Numbered from the stretch's first letter, positions 54,022-63,193 are shown. The stretch is 64,000 nt of DNA from Arthrobacter pullicola (GCF_014836875.1 NZ_JACSQC010000007.1:159141-223140); one strand, 5' to 3'. Numbers and translations: made by a program. Notes: generated by a model not told the origin, from the letters alone.

Positions 54022-55173
54022 ATGGCTGAAGCCTTCATCATCGACGCAGTCCGCACGCCGGTGGGCCGGCGCAACGGCGGTCTGGCCGGAGTGCACCCGG
54101 CCGATCTGGCCGCTGCGGTGATCGGCGAAACCGTTCGGCGCACCGGCATTGACTCGGCAGAGTTCGACGAGGTCATTCTCGGCTCTATTGACCAGGTGGG
54201 TCCGCAGTCCATGGATATCGCCAGGACCGCGTGGCTGGCTGCCGGGCTGTCCGAACGGGTGCCGGGAACCACCGTGGAACGCCAGTGCGGCTCCGGCCAG
54301 CAGGCGATTTCCTACGCGGCGCAGGCCGTGATGAGCGGGACCTCGGACCTGGTGGTGGCTGGCGGGGTGCAGAACATGTCCGCCGTGCCCATCGGGTACG
54401 CCAACACGGCGGCCGCAGAGCTGGGGTTCCCCAATCCGTTCGCCGGGTCTGCCGGCTGGGAAGCGCGGTACGGAACGCAGCCAATCTCCCAGTTCATTGG
54501 CGCGGAGATGATGGTGGACCGGTGGGGCCTCTCCAGGAACGAACTGGAGGACTTCGCCGTCGAATCCCACACCCGGGCGCTCGCCGCCCAGGCCGAGGGC
54601 CGCTTCGACCGGGAAATCCTTCCCGTGGCCGGCCTCAGTGCTGATGAAGGGCCCCGGACCCCGGATCGGGCCAAGATCGAATCCCTGGCGCCGCTGCGGG
54701 AAGGCGGAAAACTTACGGCCGCGACGTCGTCGCAGATTTCCGACGCCGCCGCTGTCCTGCTGCTCGCGTCGGAGGACGCGGTGCGCCGGTACGGGCTGCG
54801 GCCCCGGGCGCGGATCCACTCCATCACCGCCCGCGGGGACGATCCGGTGATGATGCTCAGTGCCCCGATCGAAGCCACCCGGCACGCGCTGAAACGCACC
54901 GGAATGTCACTGGTGGACATGGACCGAATTGAAATCAACGAGGCCTTTGCATCTGTAGTTCTGGCCTGGCAGCGCGAACTCGACGCCGATCTGTCCCGGG
55001 TCAACGTCAACGGCGGCGGAATTGCGCTGGGCCATCCCATCGGCGCCACCGGTGCCCGGCTCATGACCACACTGCTGCATGAACTGGAGCGGACCGGCGG
55101 GCGCTACGGGCTGCAGACCATGTGCGAGGGCGGCGGCCAGGCCAACGTCACCATCATCGAACGGCTTGGCTGA
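54022..55173 (+). CDS. Thiolase family protein (acetyl-CoA acetyltransferase type)
   Basis: The 383-residue thiolase has the nucleophile Cys89 in ERQCGSGQQ, the catalytic His in LGHPIGATGARLM and the second Cys in TMCEGGGQANV. It would condense or cleave acyl-CoA units. It is not paired with a dehydrogenase here, unlike fadA-fadB at 35-38 kb. GAAAGG lies nine bases before the ATG at 54022. It is convergent with the alpha-mannosidase gene, with 14 bases between stops. Confidence 0.88.
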   Translation: MAEAFIIDAVRTPVGRRNGGLAGVHPADLAAAVIGETVRRTGIDSAEFDEVILGSIDQVGPQSMDIARTAWLAAGLSERVPGTTVERQCGSGQQAISYAAQAVMSGTSDLVVAGGVQNMSAVPIGYANTAAAELGFPNPFAGSAGWEARYGTQPISQFIGAEMMVDRWGLSRNELEDFAVESHTRALAAQAEGRFDREILPVAGLSADEGPRTPDRAKIESLAPLREGGKLTAATSSQISDAAAVLLLASEDAVRRYGLRPRARIHSITARGDDPVMMLSAPIEATRHALKRTGMSLVDMDRIEINEAFASVVLAWQRELDADLSRVNVNGGGIALGHPIGATGARLMTTLLHELERTGGRYGLQTMCEGGGQANVTIIERLG

Positions 55174-55187
55174 GGGCTGGGGCTCTA

Positions 55188-58100
55188 TCAACTCCGCCGG
55201 AACCGCAGGGTAAGAATTTCCAACGGGCGCAGGAGCAGTTCAACTGTGCCGTCGCTGCTGCCCTCGTCTCCCGGAACCCGCAGGGCGCCGGACTCCACCG
55301 TGCGTTCCAGCAGATCCGTTGCGGTTACCGCGGCATAACCGAACCCGGGCGTGAGCCGGGCAGCCGCCCGCCCGCCGAAGGCCTCATAGAGCCGGACGAC
55401 GACGTCGCCGCTGCGGTCCTCGGCCAGCTTGATTGCCTCGATCACCACCGCCGGATTGTCCACGGCCAGCAGCGGGGCGGCTTCGGCGGTCTGGACACCG
55501 GACACAGTGCGCAGCGGCAGGTTCAGCCGGTATCCCTCGGCCACCGCCTCGGGGATCCCGGCGTCCGGACGCAGGGAGAACCGGAACCGGTGGGCGCCCT
55601 GGTCAGTGCCTGGATCCGGGAAAACCGGGGCGCGCAGCAGCGAGAGCCGGACCGTGGTGCAGGTCCGGCCGTCCGCTTCGCTGCGGACCGTGTCATGCCC
55701 GTAGGTACGGTCATTGGCCAGAGCGACGCCGAATCCGGGCTCGCAGACGTGAATCCAGCGGTGCGCCACCGTTTCAAAGCGCGCTGCGTCCCAGGAAGTG
55801 TTGGCATGGGTGGGACGGTACAGGTGTCCGAATTGGATCTCCGACGCCGCGCGGTCGGCGTGCAGGTCCAGGGGAAAAGCGAGCTTCAGCAGCTTCTGCC
55901 GCTCGTGCCAATCCACGTCCACGGTCAGATCCACCGCCGTGCCGTCCGGGCTGAGCGAGATCCGCTGAACCAGTGTCGAGGAGCCGAAGGACCGCTCGAT
56001 GCGCAGCGTCCGGCCGCCGGCCTCCGGCGCCATCGAGTCGGGCAGCATCAGGGCACTGGTGTTGAACCGGTAATGCGCGTCCAGGTCCCAGGCGTCCCAC
56101 TGGTTTGGGGTGTCGCGGAAGAGCTGGAACTGGTTTCCGGGCCGGCCCGGCGGAAACACCTCGCGGCCGGCGGCAAGCAATGAGGTAAACAGTCCGGACT
56201 CGTCCACTGTGAGCCGAAGGCTGGGGCCCGTCAGCTGCCAGCCGGATTCGGTGCGTTTCCAGCTGGCGGAGAAGGCTGCTGCAGCCGCCGCGGCCGCACC
56301 TCCTGCGGGCACGCCCTGCTGTGGATACGGGCCGGCGTTCAGCACAACCGTGGTGCTGCCGCTGCCCAACAGGGCCCGGGCGGCGTCGTCGATCAGTGCC
56401 TCCAGCTCCGCCGCCACCCGGGCGTAGTTGCGCTCTGCTTCCTGATGCACCCAGGCAATGGAGGTGCCGGGCAGGATGTCGTGGAACTGCTGGAGCAGGA
56501 CGGTATGCCACGCCTGCTCCAGTGCCTCGTAGGGGTACGGGGTGCCGGTCCGCACCGCGGACGTCGCAGCCCACAGTTCCGCCTCCCGCAGCAGATGCTC
56601 GCAGCGCCGGTTGCCTCTTTTGGTGTTGGCCTGGCTGGTGTAGGTGCCGCGGTGGAACTCCAAGTAGAGTTCCCCGGACCATACCGGGGGCTCGGCCAGC
56701 TCCGCTTCGGCCGCGGTGAAGAAGCGCTCCGGGCTGGAGAGCCGGACCGTGGGCGAACCTTCCAGGTCCGCTGTGCGTTCCGCCGCGGCGAGCATCTCCC
56801 GGGTGGGGCCTCCGCCGCCGTCGCCCCAGCCAAACGGGACCAGGGAGGTGTTCCCGAAGCCCTTCTCCGCGTACTGGCGCTGTGCCCTGGCCAGTTCCTG
56901 CCCGGAAAGCTCGGAGTTGTACGTGTCCACCGGCGGGAAGTGTGTGAACAGGCGGGTGCCGTCAATGCCCTCCCACAGGAACGTGGAGTGCGGCATGGTG
57001 TTGGTTTCGTTCCAGGAGATCTTCTGCGTCAGGAACCAGCGGGCGCCGGCGGCCCGGGCGATCTGCGGCAGCGCGGCCGAGTAACCGAAGGAGTCCGGCA
57101 GCCAGACCACCTCCGGATCGACGTCGAACTCTTCCTGGAAAAAGCGCTTTCCGGCCACGAACTGACGGGCCAGGGCCTCTCCGCCGGGCAGATTGGTGTC
57201 CGATTCCACCCACATCCCGCCCGTGGGCACGAACTGCCCGCTGCGCACCTTTTCTGCGACCCGGGAAAACAGCTCCGGATAGTGCTCCTTCAGCCAGGCG
57301 TACTGCTGGGCCGAGGAGGCTGTGAAGACAAAGTCCGGGTTCTTGTCCATCAGTTCAAGGACGTTGGCGAAGGTCCGGGCCACCTTCCGTACGGTTTCCC
57401 GGACCGGCCACAGCCAGGCACTGTCGATATGGGCGTGCCCGACGGCGTGGATCCGGTGCGCGCTCGCGTACGCCGGGCTCTCCAGCACGGCGGCGAGCGC
57501 GGCACGTCCGGCACTGGCCGTGCCGGGAATGTTGACGGGGTCAACGGCATTGACCGCGCGTTCCATGGCGCGCAGGATCTGGTACCGGCGGGGCAGGTCC
57601 ATCGGCAGTTCGTGCATCAGCCCATTCAGCGTCCAGAAGTCCCGGGCCAGGTTCCAGGCCGGCACATCCAGCAGGGCAAGATCCGCTGCGCGGAAGACGT
57701 ACAGGGGGGCTTCTCCCGCCGTCGTCCGGTCGCCCAGCGGCGTCGGCGCGAAAGTGAAGCCTGCAATGACGTTCGGGTTGGAAGCGGCCTCAATGTAGTA
57801 GGTGAAGGCCTCGCCGGGACGGTGGGGGAGCGGAACGCTCAGGTTCCGCGGTTCCACCGCTTTCACGATTAACCCATCGGCCGTGTACACGAGTCCCTCG
57901 GCCTGAAACCCCGGGCCTTCGCCGTCGAAACCCAGATCGATCACCAGTTCTGTCCGGACTCCGTCGCCCACATCCCAGTCCACCGGAACCGTCCCGCTGA
58001 CCCGGAACCAGGTGGTGTCCCACGGTGCGCCCCACTGCTGGCCCGCTGTGAACGGGAGGAACTCCCCGCGCACAGCCTCCTCGAAGGGCACCGGTTCGCC

Positions 58101-58217
58101 GGGTGCCGTCCACGCAGTGATTTCCAGCGGCCGCCGGTCCCGCCACTGCGCCGGCTCGAGCCGTTCGCGCAGGAACCGGGTGATGCGGGCTTCAACAAGT
58201 TCACGGTTCTCGTGCAC
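55188..58217 (-). CDS. Alpha-mannosidase, glycoside hydrolase family 38
   Basis: The 1009-residue cytoplasmic enzyme has an N-terminal beta domain, the GH38 catalytic domain with zinc-binding VGHAHIDSAWLW at 259-270, PDSFGYSAALPQI (nucleophile Asp) and LQQFHDILPGTS, and long C-terminal beta domains ending in LRPLEILTLRFR. It releases mannose from alpha-linked oligosaccharides. No sugar transporter is adjacent. It starts with GTG at 58217. The following DUF2809 gene, 48 bases upstream of it, reads the same way. Confidence 0.93.
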   Translation of the reverse strand: MHENRELVEARITRFLRERLEPAQWRDRRPLEITAWTAPGEPVPFEEAVRGEFLPFTAGQQWGAPWDTTWFRVSGTVPVDWDVGDGVRTELVIDLGFDGEGPGFQAEGLVYTADGLIVKAVEPRNLSVPLPHRPGEAFTYYIEAASNPNVIAGFTFAPTPLGDRTTAGEAPLYVFRAADLALLDVPAWNLARDFWTLNGLMHELPMDLPRRYQILRAMERAVNAVDPVNIPGTASAGRAALAAVLESPAYASAHRIHAVGHAHIDSAWLWPVRETVRKVARTFANVLELMDKNPDFVFTASSAQQYAWLKEHYPELFSRVAEKVRSGQFVPTGGMWVESDTNLPGGEALARQFVAGKRFFQEEFDVDPEVVWLPDSFGYSAALPQIARAAGARWFLTQKISWNETNTMPHSTFLWEGIDGTRLFTHFPPVDTYNSELSGQELARAQRQYAEKGFGNTSLVPFGWGDGGGGPTREMLAAAERTADLEGSPTVRLSSPERFFTAAEAELAEPPVWSGELYLEFHRGTYTSQANTKRGNRRCEHLLREAELWAATSAVRTGTPYPYEALEQAWHTVLLQQFHDILPGTSIAWVHQEAERNYARVAAELEALIDDAARALLGSGSTTVVLNAGPYPQQGVPAGGAAAAAAAAFSASWKRTESGWQLTGPSLRLTVDESGLFTSLLAAGREVFPPGRPGNQFQLFRDTPNQWDAWDLDAHYRFNTSALMLPDSMAPEAGGRTLRIERSFGSSTLVQRISLSPDGTAVDLTVDVDWHERQKLLKLAFPLDLHADRAASEIQFGHLYRPTHANTSWDAARFETVAHRWIHVCEPGFGVALANDRTYGHDTVRSEADGRTCTTVRLSLLRAPVFPDPGTDQGAHRFRFSLRPDAGIPEAVAEGYRLNLPLRTVSGVQTAEAAPLLAVDNPAVVIEAIKLAEDRSGDVVVRLYEAFGGRAAARLTPGFGYAAVTATDLLERTVESGALRVPGDEGSSDGTVELLLRPLEILTLRFRRS

Positions 58218-58265
58218 CTGACACCTAACCTTTCATGGCACTGAGGAAGGCTGCTGCAAGGAATC

Positions 58266-58715
58266 TTAGGTGTGGACGCTGACCTTCCGCCGGGCCAGCC
58301 GGCTCAAATGCCGATCCGAAAGGCAGACGGCAGCGGCACCCACAGCGTACGCGGGGAGGTCCCAGGCGTTGAAGGTGCTGCCCAGCACCAGATGCAGCGG
58401 CGGCCAGGCTTCACCCAGCCGGGCCGGCCAGCCGGTGAGCTGGAACAGTTCCACCAGCGTGCACAGCACGACGGCGGCACCGGCCAAGTGCACCGGCCGG
58501 ACCCGGAGGGGCCACAGCACCAGGGAAGCAAGGGCAAACAGCAGGTACACCAGCACGGCATACAGGATGCCCCCGGCGGCGTCGCCCGCCATTCCGGGCA
58601 GCCCGCGGACAGCCAGTCCGCAGGCTACGACGGCGGCAGCCGCGGTTCCCAGCGCCAGGGCACGGCGGGAAGCGGGCCAGGCATGGCGGGCAGGGCGAGC
58701 GGAAGTGTCAGGCAT
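58266..58715 (-). CDS. DUF2809 family membrane protein
   Basis: The 149-residue protein has about four helices (ALALGTAAAAVVACGLAVRG, GGILYAVLVYLLFALASLVLW, VHLAGAAVVLCTLVELFQLTG and WDLPAYAVGAAAVCL) and a WPPLHLVLGSTFNAWDL segment typical of DUF2809. Function unknown. It lies between the EncFtn-like gene and the mannosidase, all reading leftward, but the spacing gives no proof of one operon. Confidence 0.72.
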   Translation of the reverse strand: MPDTSARPARHAWPASRRALALGTAAAAVVACGLAVRGLPGMAGDAAGGILYAVLVYLLFALASLVLWPLRVRPVHLAGAAVVLCTLVELFQLTGWPARLGEAWPPLHLVLGSTFNAWDLPAYAVGAAAVCLSDRHLSRLARRKVSVHT

Positions 58716-58790
58716 ACCAGGATCCTAGACGCTGGGCTGGGTGCCGCCGTTAGCGGATGCCGCTGCTGGAGGCCCAGCTCCCCGGATGGG

Positions 58791-59114
58791 TTATTCGTCT
58801 CCGGCCGCTGCCGCTTCCGAGGCCTCGCCGTGTTCCACGATGTCCCCCTCCGTGAAGAGGATGCCGCCGGCAATAGCACGCCACTGCGGGGTTTTTCGGA
58901 GCAGGAACTCCAGTTCCATGGAAAAGTGCTTGAACTCCTCGCCCAGGGAATCCTTCATGATGCTCCGGGATTCCTCATCAGGTTCCACCGCAATGCGCTG
59001 GACGTACCAGCCGATCGCTTCGGCTTCTTCACTGAGGCTGGCGCACATCCGGGCGAAGGTCCGGATCTCCGGCGGGAGCTCCGACGGCGGCTCGTGATAC
59101 TGGTCTGTTCCCAT
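58791..59114 (-). CDS. Encapsulated-ferritin-type (EncFtn) protein without a visible targeting peptide
   Basis: The 107-residue helical protein starts YHEPPSELPPEIRTF and keeps the EncFtn ferroxidase site. With numbering from MGTDQYHEPP, Glu30, Trp36, Tyr37, Glu60 and His63 have exactly the spacing of Glu32, Trp38, Tyr39, Glu62 and His65 of the Rhodospirillum enzyme. Glu29 and Glu32 occupy the entry-site positions. The usual encapsulation tag (LTVGSL-like) is absent; the tail is acidic and Ala-rich. The ATG at 59114 was chosen because GGGAGA lies five bases upstream; an ATG four codons earlier lacks such a site. No encapsulin gene is adjacent. Confidence 0.75.
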   Translation of the reverse strand: MGTDQYHEPPSELPPEIRTFARMCASLSEEAEAIGWYVQRIAVEPDEESRSIMKDSLGEEFKHFSMELEFLLRKTPQWRAIAGGILFTEGDIVEHGEASEAAAAGDE

Positions 59115-59154
59115 TGGGTCTCCCATGGTGGGCCCGGGACGGCGCCGGCACGGC

Positions 59155-59219
59155 AAAGCCCGCCGTACGCTGAACCGGAAACGTAAATGGACCGGATAAT
59201 CGAGCGTACGGCGGGCTTT
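59155..59219 (-). terminator. Terminator between msrB and the EncFtn-like gene
   Basis: Seventeen-base perfect arms (59155-59171 and 59203-59219) enclose a 31-base loop. Both strands present an AAAGCCCGCC...GGCGGGCTTT stem, so it can end transcription in either direction. It lies 54 bases after the msrB stop. Confidence 0.75.
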
Positions 59220-59273
59220 GGGGGCAGACAATGGCCGGTGGGTATCTGCCCGGCCTGCAGGGGGAGGCGCCGC

Positions 59274-59771
59274 TTACTGCCGGGCGCGGCCGTCGTCGTC
59301 CTGTGTGTCATCCTTCGGCACCAGCCGGATGGACACCGAGTTGATGCAGAACCGCTGGTCCGTGGGGGTGTTGAAGCCTTCGCCCTCGAAAAGGTGCCCC
59401 ATGTGCGAATCGCAGTTGGCACACCGCACCTCAATGCGGTCCATTCCCATGCTTCGGTCGTGCAGGTAGCGGACAGTGCCCTCCGCCAGGGGAGCGAAGA
59501 AGGATGGCCAGCCGCAGTGCGAATCGAACTTCTCATTGCTGGTGAACAGTTCCGCTCCGCAGGCCCGGCATTCGTAGACACCTTCGGTCTTGGTATCCCA
59601 GTACTCGCCGGTGTACGGCCGTTCGGTTCCGGCCTGGCGCAGTACCTGGTATTCCATCGGCGTCAGTTCAGTGCGCCACTCTTCATCGGATTTCTGGACC
59701 GGCAGCTGCGCCCCGGTGCTGCCCTTAATATTCTCGTCCTTGATGTTTCCGCCCGTGGTCATGCCGTCCAT
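59274..59771 (-). CDS. msrB: Peptide-methionine (R)-S-oxide reductase
   Basis: MsrB repairs R-methionine sulfoxide in oxidised proteins. The 165 residues include the zinc-binding CRAC and CANC pairs, GWPSFF and the catalytic Cys in RFCINSVSIRL. An N-terminal extension of about 25 residues precedes the usual domain start (EWRTELTPMEYQVLRQ). AGAGGA lies six bases before the ATG at 59771. The neighbouring ferritin-like and stress-like genes fit an oxidative-stress context. Confidence 0.94.
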   Translation of the reverse strand: MDGMTTGGNIKDENIKGSTGAQLPVQKSDEEWRTELTPMEYQVLRQAGTERPYTGEYWDTKTEGVYECRACGAELFTSNEKFDSHCGWPSFFAPLAEGTVRYLHDRSMGMDRIEVRCANCDSHMGHLFEGEGFNTPTDQRFCINSVSIRLVPKDDTQDDDGRARQ

Positions 59772-59838
59772 GTTGATCCTCTATCTGCGTCTAGTACTTA
59801 TCTTCGCCAACGCTCAGGGGCCGTGAATAATGCCCGTT

Positions 59839-60330
59839 CTAGGAGTCGCCGATGAAACCGGACCCGGAGTACAGATGCAGCACCGGCACGCCGAGCCTGT
59901 CCTGCGCCTCGTTTGCCCAGTCAGTGCGGAACGTGTCTTCGATGGCGTGCGGCGTGGTGATGACCACCACCTGCTGGGCGTCAGCTCGCTGCGCCTCCTC
60001 GACCACCGCTTCGACCGGATTTTCACCGGTCACCCGGCCATCGGCGTCGAACCCCAGGCCGCGCAGCAGATCGAGGGATTCGGCGAGTTCCTGTTCCGCG
60101 GCTTTGACCTCCTGCTTGGCGGACGGATGCGGGCCTACGACGTTCCGGTAGGCGGCGGCAAAGTCCAGCAGGCTCAGGTTGTCCAGGACGTCCACCAGCA
60201 TGTTCCGGCCCGGGTCGGCGGGTACCAGAACCTGGAAACGGACCGGATTGTTTTCCGCCAGGTATCCGAGGTTTCGTGCGTCGGCTTCGTTCAGGACTTC
60301 TTCGGTCAGCACCACGATCGTCGCGTTCAT
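59839..60330 (-). CDS. Universal-stress-like alpha/beta protein, unassigned
   Basis: The 163-residue soluble protein begins with a hydrophobic strand (ATIVVLTEEVLNEADAR) and has a second one (VRFQVLVPADPGRN), a long acidic helix (AEQELAESLDLLRGLG), then GENPVEAVVEEAQRADAQQVVVIT and VPVLHLYSG. This order resembles the universal stress protein fold without its full ATP-binding GxxGxxS motif, so nucleotide binding is unlikely. The ATG at 60330 starts the gene. It is divergent from the alpha/beta hydrolase. Confidence 0.6.
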   Translation of the reverse strand: MNATIVVLTEEVLNEADARNLGYLAENNPVRFQVLVPADPGRNMLVDVLDNLSLLDFAAAYRNVVGPHPSAKQEVKAAEQELAESLDLLRGLGFDADGRVTGENPVEAVVEEAQRADAQQVVVITTPHAIEDTFRTDWANEAQDRLGVPVLHLYSGSGFIGDS

Positions 60331-60424
60331 GCGGCAAGCCTAACGGCAGCTCAGGGACGGGGAAAGAACCGCCGGTGACATGGGATTTTCCCTGCTTGGA
60401 GCCAACGTCAGTCACAATGTAGGC

Positions 60425-61678
60425 ATGCTTCTCTCTTCTTCCGAGGTGCCCGAAGAAACCGCCGCAACCCTGACCGCTCCGTGGGTCAAATGGACGGCCT
60501 TCGGTGCGGGCGTGGGTGCTGCAGCTTCCACGGCTGTGCTGGCAGCGACGTCGGGACTCGCGGTCTACTTCGCCCGGCAGATCGTGACTCCCCGCCAGGG
60601 GCGGGACGCCAACCTGGAAATCCTCGCCGTGATCGATTCCCCGCACGGATTGCAGGTCATCCTGCCGGCAAATGAAGACACCACTGTTGAGGGCACGTAC
60701 GGCCTCTATTTCGACGGCGGCGCCGGGTATGCGCGGATCGGGGCGATCCGTTCCTACGTGCCGCGGGAGGGAACAGTGCAGCGCGACGTCGAACATGTCT
60801 ACTCCGGGGACCTGGCCAAGGCCGTTCGCGGCTGGTGGTCCGGCACGGTCCATCCCACGCCGTCGGACGCCGGCTTCCCGCAGGAAAACGTGGAGATCGA
60901 CGTCGAAAACGGAACGGCCCCGGCCTGGCTGGTGCGGTCCTTGGACGGATCGGACACCTGGGCAATCATGGTGCACGGCAGGGGAGCCCAGCGCACTGAA
61001 ACGATCCGCGGCCTCGGAGCCGCCCGCCGCGCCGGGATGACCAGCCTGCTCATCTCCTACCGCAACGACGGCGAGGCCCCGTACGCCTCCGACGGCAGGT
61101 ATGGCCTGGGCCTGACGGAATGGCACGACGTCGAGGCAGCCATCCGCTATGCGCTCGCCAATGGCGCGCGCGACGTCGTGCTCTTTGGCTGGTCCATGGG
61201 CGGGGCCATTGCGCTGCAGACCGCGGACAAGTCCGCGCTGAGCCGGCATATCCGTGCCCTGGTGCTGGACGGTCCGGTGGTGAACTGGGTGGAGGTGCTG
61301 GCACATCATGCCCGGCTGAACCGGATTCCGGCGCAGGTTGGCAGGCTCGGGCAGTGGCTGATTTCCAATGCGGCCGGACGTGCCCTCACCGGGCTCGCGG
61401 CTCCGCTGGACCTCAAGAGTATGGACTGGGTTTCCCGGGCGGAGGAGATCCGGACTCCCGTGCTGATCGTGCACAGCGAACGGGACGAGTTTGTACCCGT
61501 TGGTCCGTCTGCGGATTTGGCCGAGAAAAATCCTGAGCTCGTGACCTTTGTCCGGTTCCCGCAGGGCGGGCACACCCGCGAGTACAACGTGGATCCCGAC
61601 CGTTGGGAAGACACCGTAGCCGGCTGGCTGGATACCGCACTGGGGAGGACTCGGAGGCCCGCCGAGCACAGGGGGTAG
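60425..61678 (+). CDS. Membrane-anchored alpha/beta hydrolase
   Basis: The 417-residue protein has one N-terminal transmembrane helix (AFGAGVGAAASTAVLAATSG) and an alpha/beta hydrolase domain. The nucleophile Ser257 lies in GWSMGG, the oxyanion-type motif in MVHGRG, the acid in VHSERDEF and the His in GGHTREYN. It is probably a lipase/esterase-like enzyme facing the cell envelope or cytoplasm; topology is unclear. An in-frame ATG at 60380 with better purine content upstream is an alternative start. Confidence 0.8.
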   Translation: MLLSSSEVPEETAATLTAPWVKWTAFGAGVGAAASTAVLAATSGLAVYFARQIVTPRQGRDANLEILAVIDSPHGLQVILPANEDTTVEGTYGLYFDGGAGYARIGAIRSYVPREGTVQRDVEHVYSGDLAKAVRGWWSGTVHPTPSDAGFPQENVEIDVENGTAPAWLVRSLDGSDTWAIMVHGRGAQRTETIRGLGAARRAGMTSLLISYRNDGEAPYASDGRYGLGLTEWHDVEAAIRYALANGARDVVLFGWSMGGAIALQTADKSALSRHIRALVLDGPVVNWVEVLAHHARLNRIPAQVGRLGQWLISNAAGRALTGLAAPLDLKSMDWVSRAEEIRTPVLIVHSERDEFVPVGPSADLAEKNPELVTFVRFPQGGHTREYNVDPDRWEDTVAGWLDTALGRTRRPAEHRG

Positions 61679-61782
61679 CTGTCTGCCTGTGCAAGTGGGA
61701 GCATCAAGGAAGGCCCCCACGGCCCCGGAACGTTCCGGGCGCTCGCGGTGGGACCCAGGCCCATGGCACGCAGGGAGGACCC

Positions 61783-62166
61783 ATGCTCGTTGCAGCTTCG
61801 GTTTTCGCACTTATCGCAGCCGCCATCCACGTTTATATCTTTGTGCTCGAATCGATCCGGTGGATGGCGCCCTCGACCAGGGAACTGTTCGGGATTTCTT
61901 CTGACGAGCAGGCGAACCACACCCGGCCACTCGCCTACAACCAGGGCTTCTACAACCTGTATCTCGCCACCGGTACGGTTGTTGGGGTCATCCTCCTGGC
62001 GCTGGACAACGTGGTTGTCGGGGCAACCCTGATTGTGTTTGCCGGCGCCTCCATGGTGCTTGCAGGTCTGGTGCTCCTCCTCAAGGACTCACGAATGCTG
62101 CGCCCGGCCCTGATCCAGGCTGTGCCGCCCCTGCTGGCCCTGGTGTTCGTTATTGCCGGGATTTGA
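61783..62166 (+). CDS. DUF1304 family membrane protein
   Basis: The 127-residue protein with four helices matches DUF1304: HVYIFVLESIRWMAP at the start with its conserved His, Glu and Trp, ANHTRPLAYNQGFYNLYLA in the middle and LIQAVPPLLALVFVI at the end. Function is unknown. AGGGAGGA at 61772-61779 precedes the ATG. It lies 104 bases after the hydrolase, on the same strand. Confidence 0.88.
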   Translation: MLVAASVFALIAAAIHVYIFVLESIRWMAPSTRELFGISSDEQANHTRPLAYNQGFYNLYLATGTVVGVILLALDNVVVGATLIVFAGASMVLAGLVLLLKDSRMLRPALIQAVPPLLALVFVIAGI

Positions 62167-62326
62167 TGGGTGATGGCCGGTGGGGAGTACCGGACGCAGC
62201 TACCCCTTGGGAACTGCCAGCGACTGCGGGCGGAGGGCGCGCCGTCGTCGTTCTGACACTGTGCTAGGTTGCCCTGATTGGGGCGGAGTGTCCCGGACGC
62301 GGTAACAGCCGGCGAGAGGTCAGGGC

Positions 62327-63061
62327 ATGCTGGGCACAGGAACAGCGGGAGACACGCTGGGTCAGGAAATTACGAAAGCCGGGTACGCGGATAGATCCGC
62401 AGGCATGTGGCTGATGCGGGCGGCTGGAGCGGGCGCACTTTACTCCCTGTTTCTCGAACTGAGCGGCAATGCCGGATTCCGTCCGCCCTGGGAAACCCTG
62501 GACCTGACATGGATCCCGGCAGGGCCTTACCTCCAGTTGCTCGTCCCGGCCGGACTCATTCTTGGCGCCTACCTTATGACCGCCAGGGTTGAGACGAAGC
62601 TCGGTATCCGCCAGCAGCGCGGCGCGCTCGCCGTTTTGGTCTTTGCTGCCCTGTTTCTGCCGCTTGGCGGTGTCTTCGCTGCCACTTACGGGGTGTCTCT
62701 TCTGGCTCTGTCCGTGCGTACCCGGGAGACCCTGACAGTGGTGACCGGGGTTATGGCATTGGTTGCTTGGATAGCCGTGTCCTTCCTGTCGTCTCCAGTT
62801 CCGGGGGACCACGAGCCGGACCTGTTTTCTAACTTGTCCGGCCCCGGAGTGCTGGCCCTGATGGCTGCCACCCTCTTCATCGCGGCCTCCAAGGTGAACC
62901 CCGGGCGATGGCAGGACGCTGTGGGGTTGGAAGCGGGAGGAATGGCTCAGGAGCCGGGGCCTGTGGCTGGTCCGGGGGCTGGGCCAGGGGCGGGTTCCGG
63001 GGCCGGGGGCGGTGACTGGAACCGGGGCGGGTCCGGGTCCGGGACCGGGGAAGGACGGTAA
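62327..63061 (+). CDS. Membrane protein with Gly/Pro-rich tail
   Basis: The 244-residue protein has about five helices (LMRAAGAGALYSLFLEL, YLQLLVPAGLILGAYLM, ALAVLVFAALFLPLGGVFA, LTVVTGVMALVAWIAVSF and GVLALMAATLFIAA). The last 38 residues are a low-complexity GP/GA/GS run (PVAGPGAGPGAGSGAGGG) coded by GGGGCCGGGGC-type DNA that continues into the repeat patch after the stop. I do not recognise a family. The ATG at 62327 follows GAGAGG; a later ATG at 62405 is possible. Confidence 0.6.
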   Translation: MLGTGTAGDTLGQEITKAGYADRSAGMWLMRAAGAGALYSLFLELSGNAGFRPPWETLDLTWIPAGPYLQLLVPAGLILGAYLMTARVETKLGIRQQRGALAVLVFAALFLPLGGVFAATYGVSLLALSVRTRETLTVVTGVMALVAWIAVSFLSSPVPGDHEPDLFSNLSGPGVLALMAATLFIAASKVNPGRWQDAVGLEAGGMAQEPGPVAGPGAGPGAGSGAGGGDWNRGGSGSGTGEGR

Positions 63062-63096
63062 GGGAGTCTGAAAGGGGGCCTGGGCTGGAGCTGGAG

Positions 63097-63193
63097 GCGT
63101 GCCTGTGGCCGGAAACGGGTCCGGGGGAGAACGGTAAGGGCTTCGAAGGGGCCGGGCTGGGAAGCGTGCCTGTGGCCGGAAACGGGTCCGGGG
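63097..63193 (+). repeat. Two 30-base direct repeats in a degenerate tandem patch
   Basis: The same 30 bases (starting GCGTGCCTGTGGCCGG) occur at 63097-63126 and 63164-63193, a unit length of 67. The sequence between and before them is also partly repeated (ACGGTAAGGG, GGGCTGG). The rest of 63062-63425 holds no supported gene. Confidence 0.75.
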
